Shown here one piece after another: positions 9,244 through 17,610 of a stretch of 30,098 nt of DNA. Source of the DNA: Chara braunii (lineage: Eukaryota > Streptophyta > Charophyceae > Charales > Characeae); the NCBI GenBank assembly GCA_003427395.1, contig BFEA01000250.1, forward strand, positions 654,119 through 684,216, read 5' to 3'. The translations under genes were made by a program, and so were the position numbers. The notes beneath the pieces were generated by a model. It was given only the letters and a program-made list of their open reading frames with translations. It made no database searches and had not been told where the DNA came from. Each line of letters begins with the position of its first letter. The stretch's first letter is position 1.

Positions 9244-10335
9244 TTAGGCACAATTTTTTTTCATCCTACGCTCATATGCAGTGACAATGTTAGATGCAGT
9301 TGGTATAAATTCTTTCATTGTGAACCATGTTGATTCTGATTTGTGTTGAGTCTTGAACTTTACCTTATACTGCTCTTGTCGTCTTCCCCTGCCACCTGTC
9401 GAGAAGTATCCATATTCCAGTATTCGTTTAAATTCATAGCTTACATTCATGGACGGAGTAAATATGGATGGCTGGTTAGGAAACTCAAGACGTTCTATAT
9501 ATAGTACCAGTTTGGAAGTGTGAAAGACTGGGTATGTCTTTAGATGAGGGGTACATCAATTCGATATAATGATCCATTTGTGTCCCTTATCACCTTGAGA
9601 ACTTTCTAGGGTCCGGAGTAGACATGTAACATTTTTTGTGGCACATTCCCTTCAATGGAAAATTCTTTAGACTTTACTCAAACAACATCTCCTTCTTTAA
9701 ACTAAGATCGTCGATGATGCTTATTCTCTTGTTCAATCATCTGCATTTGGACTTTCTGAATATTCTCCTTTACCTTAGTTATATCTTGTTCATACAAAAT
9801 TGCAAATTCTCTTGTACTCGAGGGTAGCCGTTAGACTTTTTCCTTAGTCAAAGCATCAATGAGACGTTTCGGCTTCCAACCTTTATGAAGTGCATTAAGC
9901 GTTTTGCCTGTGACAATGTGAACACTATTGTTGTAAGCACTTGCAATTTTAGGTAAATTCTCATCCTAATCAATTTGATCCGGCCGAACATACATACGCA
10001 AAAGTTTTTGACACATTATGTTCATTTATCCTGTCTGTCAATCGTTTCGGGGTGTCTACCTGACGACATGGTCAATCTTGTGTAATAGGTTTCCATTAGC
10101 TTTTGCCATTGTTGGCCAGTAAATACATCCCTATCAGAGACGATGGTTTTTGGAAATCTGTACTCGGAAACCCATCGCATCTGAAACTTTTGGATGGCGA
10201 GTTTCGTTCTGGCTTTTGATGGTAGAGGAAAGAACATTGGATATTTAAATAACCTATTAACAATGATTATTACCTGACTGTTTCCATTCCGACTTTTGAT
10301 GAGATAAATTTCACAAGTGCGACATAATATTTTTC
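9244..10335 (-). pseudogene. Ty3/gypsy chromovirus integrase with C-terminal chromodomain
   Basis: Minus-strand order is as follows. The catalytic core at about 10335-10022 reads KSRNGNSQVIIIVNRLFKYPMF ... FQMRWVSEYRFPKTIVSDRD ... QKLMETYYTRLTMSSGRHPE. A broken linker (about 10020-9640) follows, then an integrase C-terminal segment (KMLHVYSGP ... VIRDTNGSLYRIDVP, about 9640-9540) and the chromodomain (ILEYGYFSTGGRGRRQEQYK ... ESTWFT, 9450-9244). The first catalytic Asp of the DDE triad is Asn (IVNRL instead of IVDRL), the second (VSDRD) is kept, and the region for the Glu is lost to a frameshift and stop after HPE. Reverse transcriptase and RNase H upstream are missing. It is opposite in strand to the gag/protease relic at 2850-4913, so the two are not one insertion. 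Confidence 0.8.
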
Positions 10336-10691
10336 TAATCTAAACTTTGGAGTTAGCACGGTTGAGAGGATCGACTAACGAGTGAGCATGCAAGAGGTGA
10401 ATGCGTGATCGACCGATCCAGTGAGCTAATGCTGATTATGCGGGGTTGACGTGTGACCGCGACGGATTGCGGGGCACGGGCCAACCTGACTTGCGTAATC
10501 AGACTAACCAGGGTGATGATTATAGTTTGTTGGGGGGTGTGAGGCGACAGATTGCCTGTACCGAGGAAGGAGTTGGGCATTGATGAGATTGAGGGCGTGT
10601 GAGGAGACCGGGCGGTGTTGTGTGTTCCTTCCTTCCTCTTCTTCTAACTTTTGTAAAGCAGAACTTCAACTTTTCTTCCTTTTAATTTCTG

Positions 10692-10699
10692 TATAAATA
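10692..10699 (+). promoter_or_regulatory. candidate TATA box of repeat copy 1
   Basis: TATAAATA lies after a long CT-rich stretch (ccttccttcctcttcttct ... cttttcttcc, 10625-10685) and 436 bp before the ATG of the decayed ORF at 11128. Copy 2 has the same arrangement of CT-rich DNA followed by TATAAAT upstream of its ORF. Pyrimidine-rich DNA next to a TATA box is common in plant promoters. Bases 10700-11127 show no recognisable coding. Confidence 0.4.
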
Positions 10700-11127
10700 A
10701 GACGGATCTTCTTCTCATTTTCTTTCCATCTCTCAATTTTGTCCCTTTAATGGATGGTTGTTGCTTGATGGCTTTTTTTGAATGATTGTATGCATGGGTT
10801 CTGCTTGTTTAATCGATCTACGTAAAATGAAATGACTTGTGTGTGCGTGCGATCTGTATATAGAAGACTGTTGTGAGACAATGATGCGATTTTTCGATTT
10901 GATCACTGACCGTTAATCTTGCGTACGGACGAACAGGTTACGAACTATCCTTCAGGATCTACTAGTCACGTAAGGGCACATATGAACGAGCAAACCAGCA
11001 ATATTTACCCCTCTCCTCTCCGTATTGCAACTCAAGAACTACTGATACATGTTAGAGGACAGATTTATGACTGACTCAGGTTGATGGTGCGGTTTTCCGA
11101 GGGATATGGGAAGAGTATTGTTTCGCC

Positions 11128-11514
11128 ATGGAATCCAGATCTTTGTATCGGCTCACTGGGCATGACTATCTGAGAACCTGCCCTCCCGGATTTCCTCTTC
11201 AAACCGGGGAGGAACGTCTATGCGAGTGGGATATTCAGTGAGCCTTGGATTGGAGCCCCTAACGCACACAGTACCCTGACAACCAAAGATTGCAAGTGTT
11301 CACTAAGTCGGGATTTATCGTCATTGAAACGAGATTTCCCCCCCATTACCTTATCCTCCTGTTCAACAACCTAACTATCATCCCCTGGCGAGCGCTTGCC
11401 CCTTATTGGCCGCCTACCCCGTGCTCAGAGTGCGTACAAGACTACGTCTACTGAGCACAAGGTTTCGTTCGGCGACATCGTAGCGAAACCGAGCTCCGTG
11501 CGAAGAGCCTACAT
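11128..11514 (+). pseudogene. unknown ORF family, copy 1 (stops in frame)
   Basis: A single frame from the ATG at 11128 matches the 199-residue ORF at 13519-14118 along its length. It reads MESRSLYRLTGHDYL, then EERLCEWDIQ, FTKSGFIVIETRFPPHYLI, NNLTIIPWRALAPYWPP, and a CxxC (CSEC). The counterparts are VSGSLQLIDMW, TRVCEWDIR, EVGFVIIDTHFPPYSI, NELIVIPWTAAEPHWPR and CTEC. Stops at 11239 (TGA), near 11266 (TAA) and at 11452 (TGA) show it is dead. Retained protein-level similarity with conserved Trp, Pro and Cys implies the family once evolved under coding constraint. I do not recognise the fold or function. Confidence 0.6.
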
Positions 11515-11742
11515 TTAAGTCCCTAATCCTTAGACTCGGAGCTCTGCGAGTCTCGCAGGCGCCACGTGTTGGAACAACGGGACACTCACCGTGCTCCTCA
11601 CTTGCACCGCATGCGGGCCTGGCCCTAGCATCGGCATCGATCAAACCCCGCTTAGGGCTTAGTGGACCACACTTTGTTCTGAGACTAGCACCTAACTCTT
11701 CCGAATCAATTGCATTTCTTTCCTTGGAACTTCGACATAGGA

Positions 11743-11820
11743 TATCTCAGTTCCGACCAAGGACTCCACCCCCACTTTATATCCTCAGTTCCGACCAAGG
11801 ACTCCACCCCCACTTTCCTA
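11743..11820 (+). repeat. 38-bp tandem duplication
   Basis: ctcagttccgaccaaggact followed by ccacccccacttt starts at 11746 and again at 11784. The copies are nearly identical, so this is a young local duplication inside the 3' region of repeat copy 1, absent from copy 2. Confidence 0.9.
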
Positions 11821-12169
11821 AAATCCTTCGCACACCCGCTTTTTGGCACGCTTCCGGGCCTACTCCCACTCCGATCAGGAAGTCGCGCTGGTCGTGAGGT
11901 TGGGCGTCACATCCTGCCCTTCTTTGGCTTCAGTTGACGGATGAACTGGAGATTTCACATTTGGCTCCTTTCTGCAACAAACATGAACTACGTGGCAGTG
12001 TTCTCAATGGTATTTCCTAGCTTTTTAATTCTCTTGTTTCCTGATTGTTATGGTTGTTAGATTCCTTCCCTTTTGGAGAGATATTTTTCCTTGGACAAGT
12101 AAGCTTAGGGTGTTAGCATAGTTAATCACCTTAAAATTCTTGTTTTTTCTTACTTTTTGTTGGGTATGG

Positions 12170-12342
12170 TCACTCATGGCTACAAGGGAGGGGCTCCACC
12201 TCACGAAGTAGGATGGGGGACCTTGCGGCCCCTACATTTTAGGCAGTCTTTGTTTTGTGTTCTTGCCTTGGGCACTGGGCCCTGATAATACTAAGAACAA
12301 CCGTCGTCGGAGAAAAAAAAGAAAAAAGAAAAAAAAAAAAGG
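12170..12342 (+). mobile_element. retroposon 3' end with A-rich tail
   Basis: A plus-strand segment ends in an A-rich tail (12313-12342, A-runs with single G). About 25-45 bases before the tail is ccttgggcactgggccct. The same block, as cctcgggcactgggccc, precedes the A-tail of the minus-strand insertion at 21561-21727. A shared block next to the tail marks a common retroposon family (SINE or LINE 3' end). The 5' limit is a guess. Bases 11912-12169 show no recognisable feature. Confidence 0.45.
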
Positions 12343-12555
12343 AGGGAAGCCACCACTGTTCGTGGTCATTTCATATTTCTCAGTGATTGACCTATCAATT
12401 GAGTGAAGGCGGAAGCAACCACTCTTGGTTAAGTTTGCACTTTATGTACCCAACCTCACTACCACTGAGGTGCAACCACCACTGTAGCAACTGGCCACTT
12501 AAGTCTGGTTAGTATATGCTAGTCTCATGCATGAGAACTTCACGCCAAACTTGGT

Positions 12556-12615
12556 CCAAAAGAACCGAATCGATGACCTTTCGCTTACAAAGCAGAAAGT
12601 TAACCAATAGGCTAT
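12556..12615 (-). other. tRNA-Thr(UGU)-like SINE or tRNA pseudogene relic
   Basis: On the minus strand TAGCCTATTGG (12614-12604) fits an A box. A 7-base loop TTTGTAA with anticodon TGT is flanked by an imperfect 5-bp stem, and ATCGATTCGGTTC (12574-12562) resembles a T-arm/B box. There is no matching acceptor stem, and the T-stem is poor, so this is not a working tRNA. A tRNA-derived SINE head is the simplest reading. It lies just upstream of LINE copy ii. Confidence 0.35.
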
Positions 12616-12689
12616 GTGGTGAACGTGAAACCCGTCGAGTAGGACGTACCTGAAGTATCCATGTCCATCATTCCTATTGATTACCCTTG

Positions 12690-13284
12690 AACCTGGCTTC
12701 AACCCCAAGACCTCGCTCCTCCCCCTGACCCGGTTATAGCATGGAAACCCAGGGAGGAGGCGATACAGATACTGGGAGTGTGACTTACAGCGCTGGGCCC
12801 CTCGCCCGACCATGGGGCCTCCCTTGTGGAGGTGGCCCTGAGAAGAATGACCAGGTGGAGGGGCCTGCACACCTCAATAGTGGGAACTTTAAGGGCATTG
12901 GCTCTTAATACCGAGATCTTCTCTGCAATGTGGTATAAAGCGACATGCTGGCCGATCCCGCCCAAGCAACTTCAAAGATTGAGGAAGGCGGCAGGAACAT
13001 ATGTGCGGAAAAATGATCATGAAGACCCCACGTTCCTGTCTAGAGTGGCTTGGGACAGTATTGCCCAACCCCGATCGAAAGGGGGTCTGGCAATCTTGGA
13101 ACCACAAGACCAGTTGAAAGCGCTTTCTTTCAAAATCATCACCCGTCTGCTGATGGGGAATGACATCTTGTGGGCTCCTTACGCCCATATTCAGATTGCT
13201 AATCTTGCTCCCGCCTCGCCGTCGGAGAGGAAGATCCATCCGTTGCAATGGCTGACCAACCCAGCGTAATCGATCCCTGGACCA
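12690..13284 (+). pseudogene. LINE copy ii, ORF2 middle part (left of insertion)
   Basis: The plus-strand frame aligns with ORF2 of copy i just downstream of the RT active site. It has EEAIQILGV*LTALG against SPIRILGVTMTAEG, then IFSAMWYKATCWPIPPKQ, RLRKAAGTYVRKND, RVAWDSIAQPRSKGGLAILE, RLLMGNDILW and HPLQWLTNPA. A stop (TAA at 13267) falls where copy iii has Trp (STWSIP) and copy i has TGA. After SIPGP the reading is cut by the 2.8-kb insertion. The 5' truncation lies near 12690. The gene would encode endonuclease/reverse transcriptase for target-primed reverse transcription. Confidence 0.75.
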
Positions 13285-13518
13285 TGTGACGCGCAACCTC
13301 ACGCCCTGTGCTGTCTTCCGTTCGGAGTGCTAGTGGTGCGGAAAAGGGGCCTAGAAAAACAGCAAAATGGGGTGTGCCAAGGATTTTTGGAAATTGAGTG
13401 TGGGGACACAGACAAAACTGAAATCCCCCGTGTTGGTCCGATGAAGTAAGTCGACCGTTTTTCGCACGTCGTAAAATGCGCGCGAGGGTTCGGCGCGAAA
13501 GGGGAGAGAGATACAAAT

Positions 13519-14118
13519 TCAATCCAAAAAGTATTGCCGGACTTCCCACCGTGCTACGGCCCTTCGTTTAGAGCGAAAAGGTTTCGGTACGCTTCGCGTG
13601 TCTCGTCTTCGTATTAAATCCCGACGTCGTTCACCAGTCAGTTCTGTGTCCGACGTGGAGGGCCTCAGTCGTGTGGCTCTTTCCCTGTGTTCGTCTTCAC
13701 TCCGTACGCGGTAGTGGAAACACTTGGATTCATAGCGCTCAAAGCGCTGACACTCGGTGCATAGAGTGCGAGGCCAGTGGGGTTCTGCTGCCGTCCACGG
13801 GATGACGATCAACTCGTTAAATGACAACAGTATTGAGTAAGGTGGAAAGTGTGTATCGATAATGACAAACCCAACCTCTACGAACCCTGGACAACGATTT
13901 CCCGGAGGGAAGTAATAACGTCCGCCGATCCGTGCGACAACTTCTCGTATGTCCCACTCGCATACACGTGTCATTTCCTCGTCGTAAGGAAAAGGTCGCA
14001 TCGATACGGGAGATAAGGGAGGCTGACGCCCGATCGAAGGGCGTTTGTCAGTCCACATGTCAATCAATTGCAAAGATCCCGAGACGTCATCAAGGAAAAA
14101 CACTCCCACAACCACCAA
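13519..14118 (-). CDS. uncharacterised 199-codon ORF of the unclassified repeat
   Basis: This is an uninterrupted frame with no recognised domain. Visible features are an N-terminal VGVFFLDDVSGSLQLIDMW; EMTRVCEWDIREVV at about residues 50-63; a hydrophobic block GFVIIDTHFPPYSILLSFNE; IVIPWTAAEPHWPR; and a Cys-rich CTECQRFERYESKCFHY (C-x2-C-x9-C-x-H) that could bind metal. The C-terminus is very basic and Arg-rich (RRRDLIRRRDTRSVPKPFR), suggesting nucleic-acid binding. Codon 1 is TTG directly after an in-frame stop; the first ATG is 20 codons in, so an upstream exon with a splice acceptor near 14120 is possible. A diverged copy at 11128-11514 supports coding. I infer an element-encoded protein; function unknown. 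Confidence 0.5.
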   Translation of the reverse strand: MVVVGVFFLDDVSGSLQLIDMWTDKRPSIGRQPPLSPVSMRPFPYDEEMTRVCEWDIREVVARIGGRYYFPPGNRCPGFVEVGFVIIDTHFPPYSILLSFNELIVIPWTAAEPHWPRTLCTECQRFERYESKCFHYRVRSEDEHRERATRLRPSTSDTELTGERRRDLIRRRDTRSVPKPFRSKRRAVARWEVRQYFLD

Positions 14119-15088
14119 TCAACTCTCTTCGCCACGAGAGAGAGAAAACACTCATCAGCTTGATCATGCATGTAACTGAGGGACCGACCCGTGACTCAGG
14201 TTTAGTAAGCCACTGTGGCATTGATTCCAGGCGCCTTGTTTCTCGAGGCCTCCCTAAAGATCGGTTGCAGATGTCGTGCAGCATAAGGCAGATGGCATGC
14301 GCAGTGCATTCAGAACTACAGATCTAAACACTCTTGCATTCTCAGACAAAATCCCGCTGAGTGCTGGGTCTAATCAACACGAAAAGGCAAGTATCTCCAT
14401 ACATACATTCACTGTGGAAGGTGCGAAAATGACAAGGATTCACGGGTCGGAAATCAACCGAGGGAATTGTACACACGCATCCACCGTTCACAAGACAAGA
14501 TGATTAATTCCTCGACATCCGGGGATTACCCAGGAAACTAATGGAAGAGTTCCGGAAGAAGTTCCTTCACACAGGAGAGCACACAAATTCATTCCCATTC
14601 ATGAGAGGGACAAGCATCAAGACACATCGTCATTCAAAGATAGCGGAGAGAGAGAGAAAGAGAGACGAGGGAGGAATGTCGAGATAGGAGATGGCAAGAT
14701 CCGAAAAGAGGAAGTTTGGCGTTGCCGCCGTACACTCACGCCAGAGATAAAGATCCGCAATCAACAAGGCGCATTCGCCGTGAATTCCAATATGGCCCCG
14801 GGCCAATCACCCACTCAACTCCAATCATCGATCCTCATACCCGCACCGACGATCCCTGCCATCGCGTGCTAACTCCCACCACTGCGATCGTCACCCAGCC
14901 GACGTAAACTCGACGCGGTTCGCCCGGATCCCACAGTCCGTCGTGGCGATCAAGCGCGCAACCGGCCAGCCTATCGTCAGCTCGACAGGACTTTCCGACT
15001 CGCACAAAACACTTTGCCTAGCCACTGCTTCCCGGAAGCTGGCTTGGGAGTCGAGAACGTAAGAGAGATTTGCGGGCGCGTTTGCGGG

Positions 15089-15095
15089 ATTTATA
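15089..15095 (-). promoter_or_regulatory. candidate TATA box of repeat copy 2
   Basis: The minus strand reads CACTATAAATCCC, directly after a CT-rich run (gccttctctctccctcgccctccttctcgcc, about 15130-15100). It faces the ORF at 14118, 971 bp away, leaving room for a leader or intron. The paired CCAAT boxes at 15227-15283 are 130-190 bp further upstream. The combination is a plausible Pol II core promoter. Confidence 0.5.
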
Positions 15096-15226
15096 GTGGC
15101 GAGAAGGAGGGCGAGGGAGAGAGAAGGCAGGGGGAGAATCGAAGTGTAAGAAAAGAAGCAGGAGGAGAAGAGTTGGTGAGGAGCGCGCTACGGAAGCCAT
15201 GTTGATCATTCCGAGCCCAATGGTCG

Positions 15227-15283
15227 ACCAATCAGATTCGTTGCGTAGCAGGAAGTTCCTCCTACTCAACGCGTCTGATTGGT
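15227..15283. promoter_or_regulatory. inverted repeat carrying two CCAAT (NF-Y-type) boxes
   Basis: Arms 15227-15254 and 15256-15283 are reverse complements at 24 of 28 positions around a single G. Each arm ends with ACCAATCAGA, an excellent match to the NF-Y consensus CCAATCA/G, in opposite orientations. Located upstream of the TATA-like box at 15089-15095. Confidence 0.65.
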
Positions 15284-16089
15284 TAGCCGGGGTGATCGGA
15301 GGATTAACCGGGCTTCGTGAGCCAAGGTCGATGATCGGGAAGAGACGAGGCGCGAAAAGTAGTGTGAAACGGGTCCAAGATTCAGATAATCAAGAAAGGG
15401 AAATGGGCACGCAATCGATCAGAGCGGGAGAGAGAGAGGGAAAACAATTGAGAAGGGAGGATGAGAAGGAGGGGGAGGAGGAAAGAGCGCGGGAGAGAAC
15501 AATGCGAGAAATAGAGCGGGGGGGGGAGGAGGAAAGAAAGCTTCGTATGCGTGGTGCCGTCAACAAAAAGAAGAAGAAAAAGGCACCGAAACAGTTACAG
15601 CTTGCCTACCAATTCAAAATTAAAATCACCATATCCGCGCGTGAAAAGGACAACGCGGGAAAAGGAAGTCCTACGCCTATTTGTATTCTTGCAAAATTCT
15701 GAGAGTTTTCCCCAACGCGACCGAGAACATTCACACACAAAAAGGACACGTCGAAGTTCCGCTTATCCGGAATTCCCAACTGCCGGGCCCAATTCCCAGT
15801 GCGCTCGCTAAGGCGCGCGTAAATTCCTATGCATTTCCCGACTTGCAAAAGAAAAAGCAGAATCGAAGAATCACAAAAGCTTCCGGGAGATGGCGGCCCA
15901 AAACACGGAGCCCCAAATTAAGAATTCAAACGGGGTCGGTATGATACAAGAAAAATTCAAACCAAAGGGTTACGAAAGATAGCACGGGTTCGGGAAGTAG
16001 TTCGTCACATACCAGCCACATCAACTGCTCTGCCTTCTAAACATGCCCAAACAAGAAAAGACATAGCCAACGACCCGTTGTGACCTAAC

Positions 16090-17610
16090 ATGGTGAAACT
16101 GTGGAGAGAGATGGGTCCTCAACGCATATCCCCCCTCCTACGGTGGCACGAGATAGTGAGGCAACCGCTCTTCGGTAACCCTCTCATATGCGATGCCGAA
16201 GGGAAGTCGTTCCACCTATCGAGATGTTCACATTGGAGGCAGTGGGTTGCCAAAGGGGTCGTCACGGTGGGGGATATCTTGGAGTTCCAACGGGGAACAT
16301 GGAAAACAGCGGACCAAATGAAGGACCAACTAAGATATGCCAGAAGAACAAAACCTGGAACAACTCCAGGAAGCCATCCCCCTCGCATGGACCCGGCCCT
16401 TGAAAAACGGCCCCTTGATTGAACAGGGGGACTGGGTTGTCCATTGGCCCCATACCGGACCCCCCCTCCTAGTTGGTAAGGTGGCAAAAGTGACTGCCCA
16501 AACTGCCCAGATAGAAGCGTACGATATAACTTCCCCGAGGGCCGCATGCTCCTCGCTGCGACGAAACCAAGACGAGGACACTGACCACAACTAGGCAAGC
16601 CTGGTCAGAGTGCGGGTGATGGAGGGAGCAGACCAATCCCACTTCGTATTTCAGCCTTGCTCTCCAATCTCGGCCCTCCCGTTCAACCCAACGGAATGGC
16701 AGTGGCCCCAGAACGGAGCTGCTGCCCTAGTTAAACCATGGGATTACACGGTCAAACAGGGATACCGAATAATACACAAGATGAAGTCGACAGAAAATAC
16801 AATGCAAAAGGGATGGGAAAAAGATTCCATCTTGCCACCGAGTGATCTGGCTGATTCTAGATGGGCCCGATACTCACACATAATGCTGACGTCACACCGG
16901 GCCCTACAATGGCAGATATTGTACCGCTGCCTGCCCACCCCTGACTGGCTCGTCTCGAGGACTGATCTAGAGCAGAAAGGCCTCCTTTCTCCCATCTGCA
17001 GATATTGTGACTGGTTCTCTCAACCCTCCCACGCCACGTTGTAGCATTGCCTTCTGGGATGCCCTATGGTGACCCAAATTAGGAGCTGGTCGGACGGGGC
17101 CTGGACTTTCCTCACCGGGTCCCAATACCCGTGGGATCGAAATTCTTACTCCTCGGGAACCCAACGGATCCCCAGGCGGATTGGTCTCCCTACGAGACAA
17201 ATCTGTTTCACACAACAAGAATTGAACTTCTAATGCTCGCCTGGAGGGCACGCTGCTCATTTCATCGAAATCAGCACACCTTCACTGCCCCCCACGCAAA
17301 GGAGCACCTATCGCAGTACCTTGTCGGGAGGGTAAGAGCAGCGTGGGATCAGGCCAAGCAACAAATCCAAAAGATACGGGATGACCCGACCCTCACAGCA
17401 ACAAAAAAACAGAATATGGAGCAGGAACTGACAAATCAATTTACAGAAGACTGGCTGGGCCCAAAGAGAGCCATGGCGGATCTTCAAGGTTCCCAGCTTC
17501 AATGGAAGAATTGGAGGATTCACAAGCACAAATGGCCCCTCAAACCTTATTCCCACTTTGTGATCCCATTCGCTGCGAGTCCCCCCCCTTTTGTCCTCCT
17601 CCCAGGATGA
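16090..17610 (+). pseudogene. LINE copy ii, ORF2 C-terminal part (right of insertion)
   Basis: The reading resumes with MVKLWREMGPQ and then RQPLFGNPLICDAEGK, RCSHWRQWVAKGVVTVGDI, IPLAWTRPLKNGPLIEQGDW, KQGYRI and SRWARYSHIMLTSHRALQWQ. The zf-RVT finger at about 16925-17075 (LEQKGLLSPICRYC ... HCLLGCP) follows, and then the C-terminal domain ending WKNWRIHKHKWPLKPYSHF (about 17500-17565). These parallel copy i (QPLFGNRRV, LQWQIAHRCLPT, CQRC ... HIFLQCP). The zinc finger carries its cysteines and histidine, but the frame shifts near 16370-16400 and near 17090 and has a stop at 17042. The role in an intact element is post-RT nucleic-acid binding. Confidence 0.8.

Larger units (their letters stand above)
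10340..11911 (+). mobile_element. unclassified ORF-bearing repeat, copy 1
   Basis: The segment after the truncated integrase shares with 13285-14130 (minus strand) both a coding region and a collinear 3' end. From the CEWD motif to the common terminus is about 690 bp here and 677 bp in copy 2. The terminal block (11817-11911) aligns: aaaatccttcgcacaccc, cactccga, ggaag and cgtgaggttgggcgtcaca each have counterparts. Both copies end ...gcgtcaca, after which sequence diverges, so 11911 is taken as the element end. The left end is uncertain; 10340 is where integrase similarity stops. No LTR pair, TIR or A-tail was seen. Confidence 0.6.
13285..16090 (-). mobile_element. unclassified ORF-bearing repeat, copy 2, inserted in LINE copy ii
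   Basis: LINE ORF2 coding stops at about 13284 and resumes at 16090. The 2.8 kb between has no LINE similarity. On the minus strand it starts ...tgttaggtcacaacggg (16090) and ends ...ggttgcgcgtcaca (13285), the same 3' terminus as copy 1 at 11911. CATG occurs at both junctions (13283-13286 and 16089-16092), a possible 4-bp TSD. Minus-strand ends TG...CA would also suit a long solo LTR, but I found no short inverted repeat. About 17 LINE codons are missing at the junction. It contains a promoter-like region, the ORF at 13519-14118 and GA-rich stretches (14640-14665, 15100-15190, 15420-15535). Confidence 0.65.

Noticed and set aside
2850-10335. gag/protease relic and integrase relic as parts of one gypsy element
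   Set aside because: They are on opposite strands and separated by LINE copy iii, with no reverse transcriptase between them.
12556-12615. Functional tRNA-Thr gene
   Set aside because: The acceptor stem does not pair, the T-stem is broken and the anticodon stem has a mismatch.
13199-13549. Minus-strand ORF of 116 codons
   Set aside because: It crosses the border between LINE copy ii (antisense) and the inserted repeat, so it is a chimera by chance.
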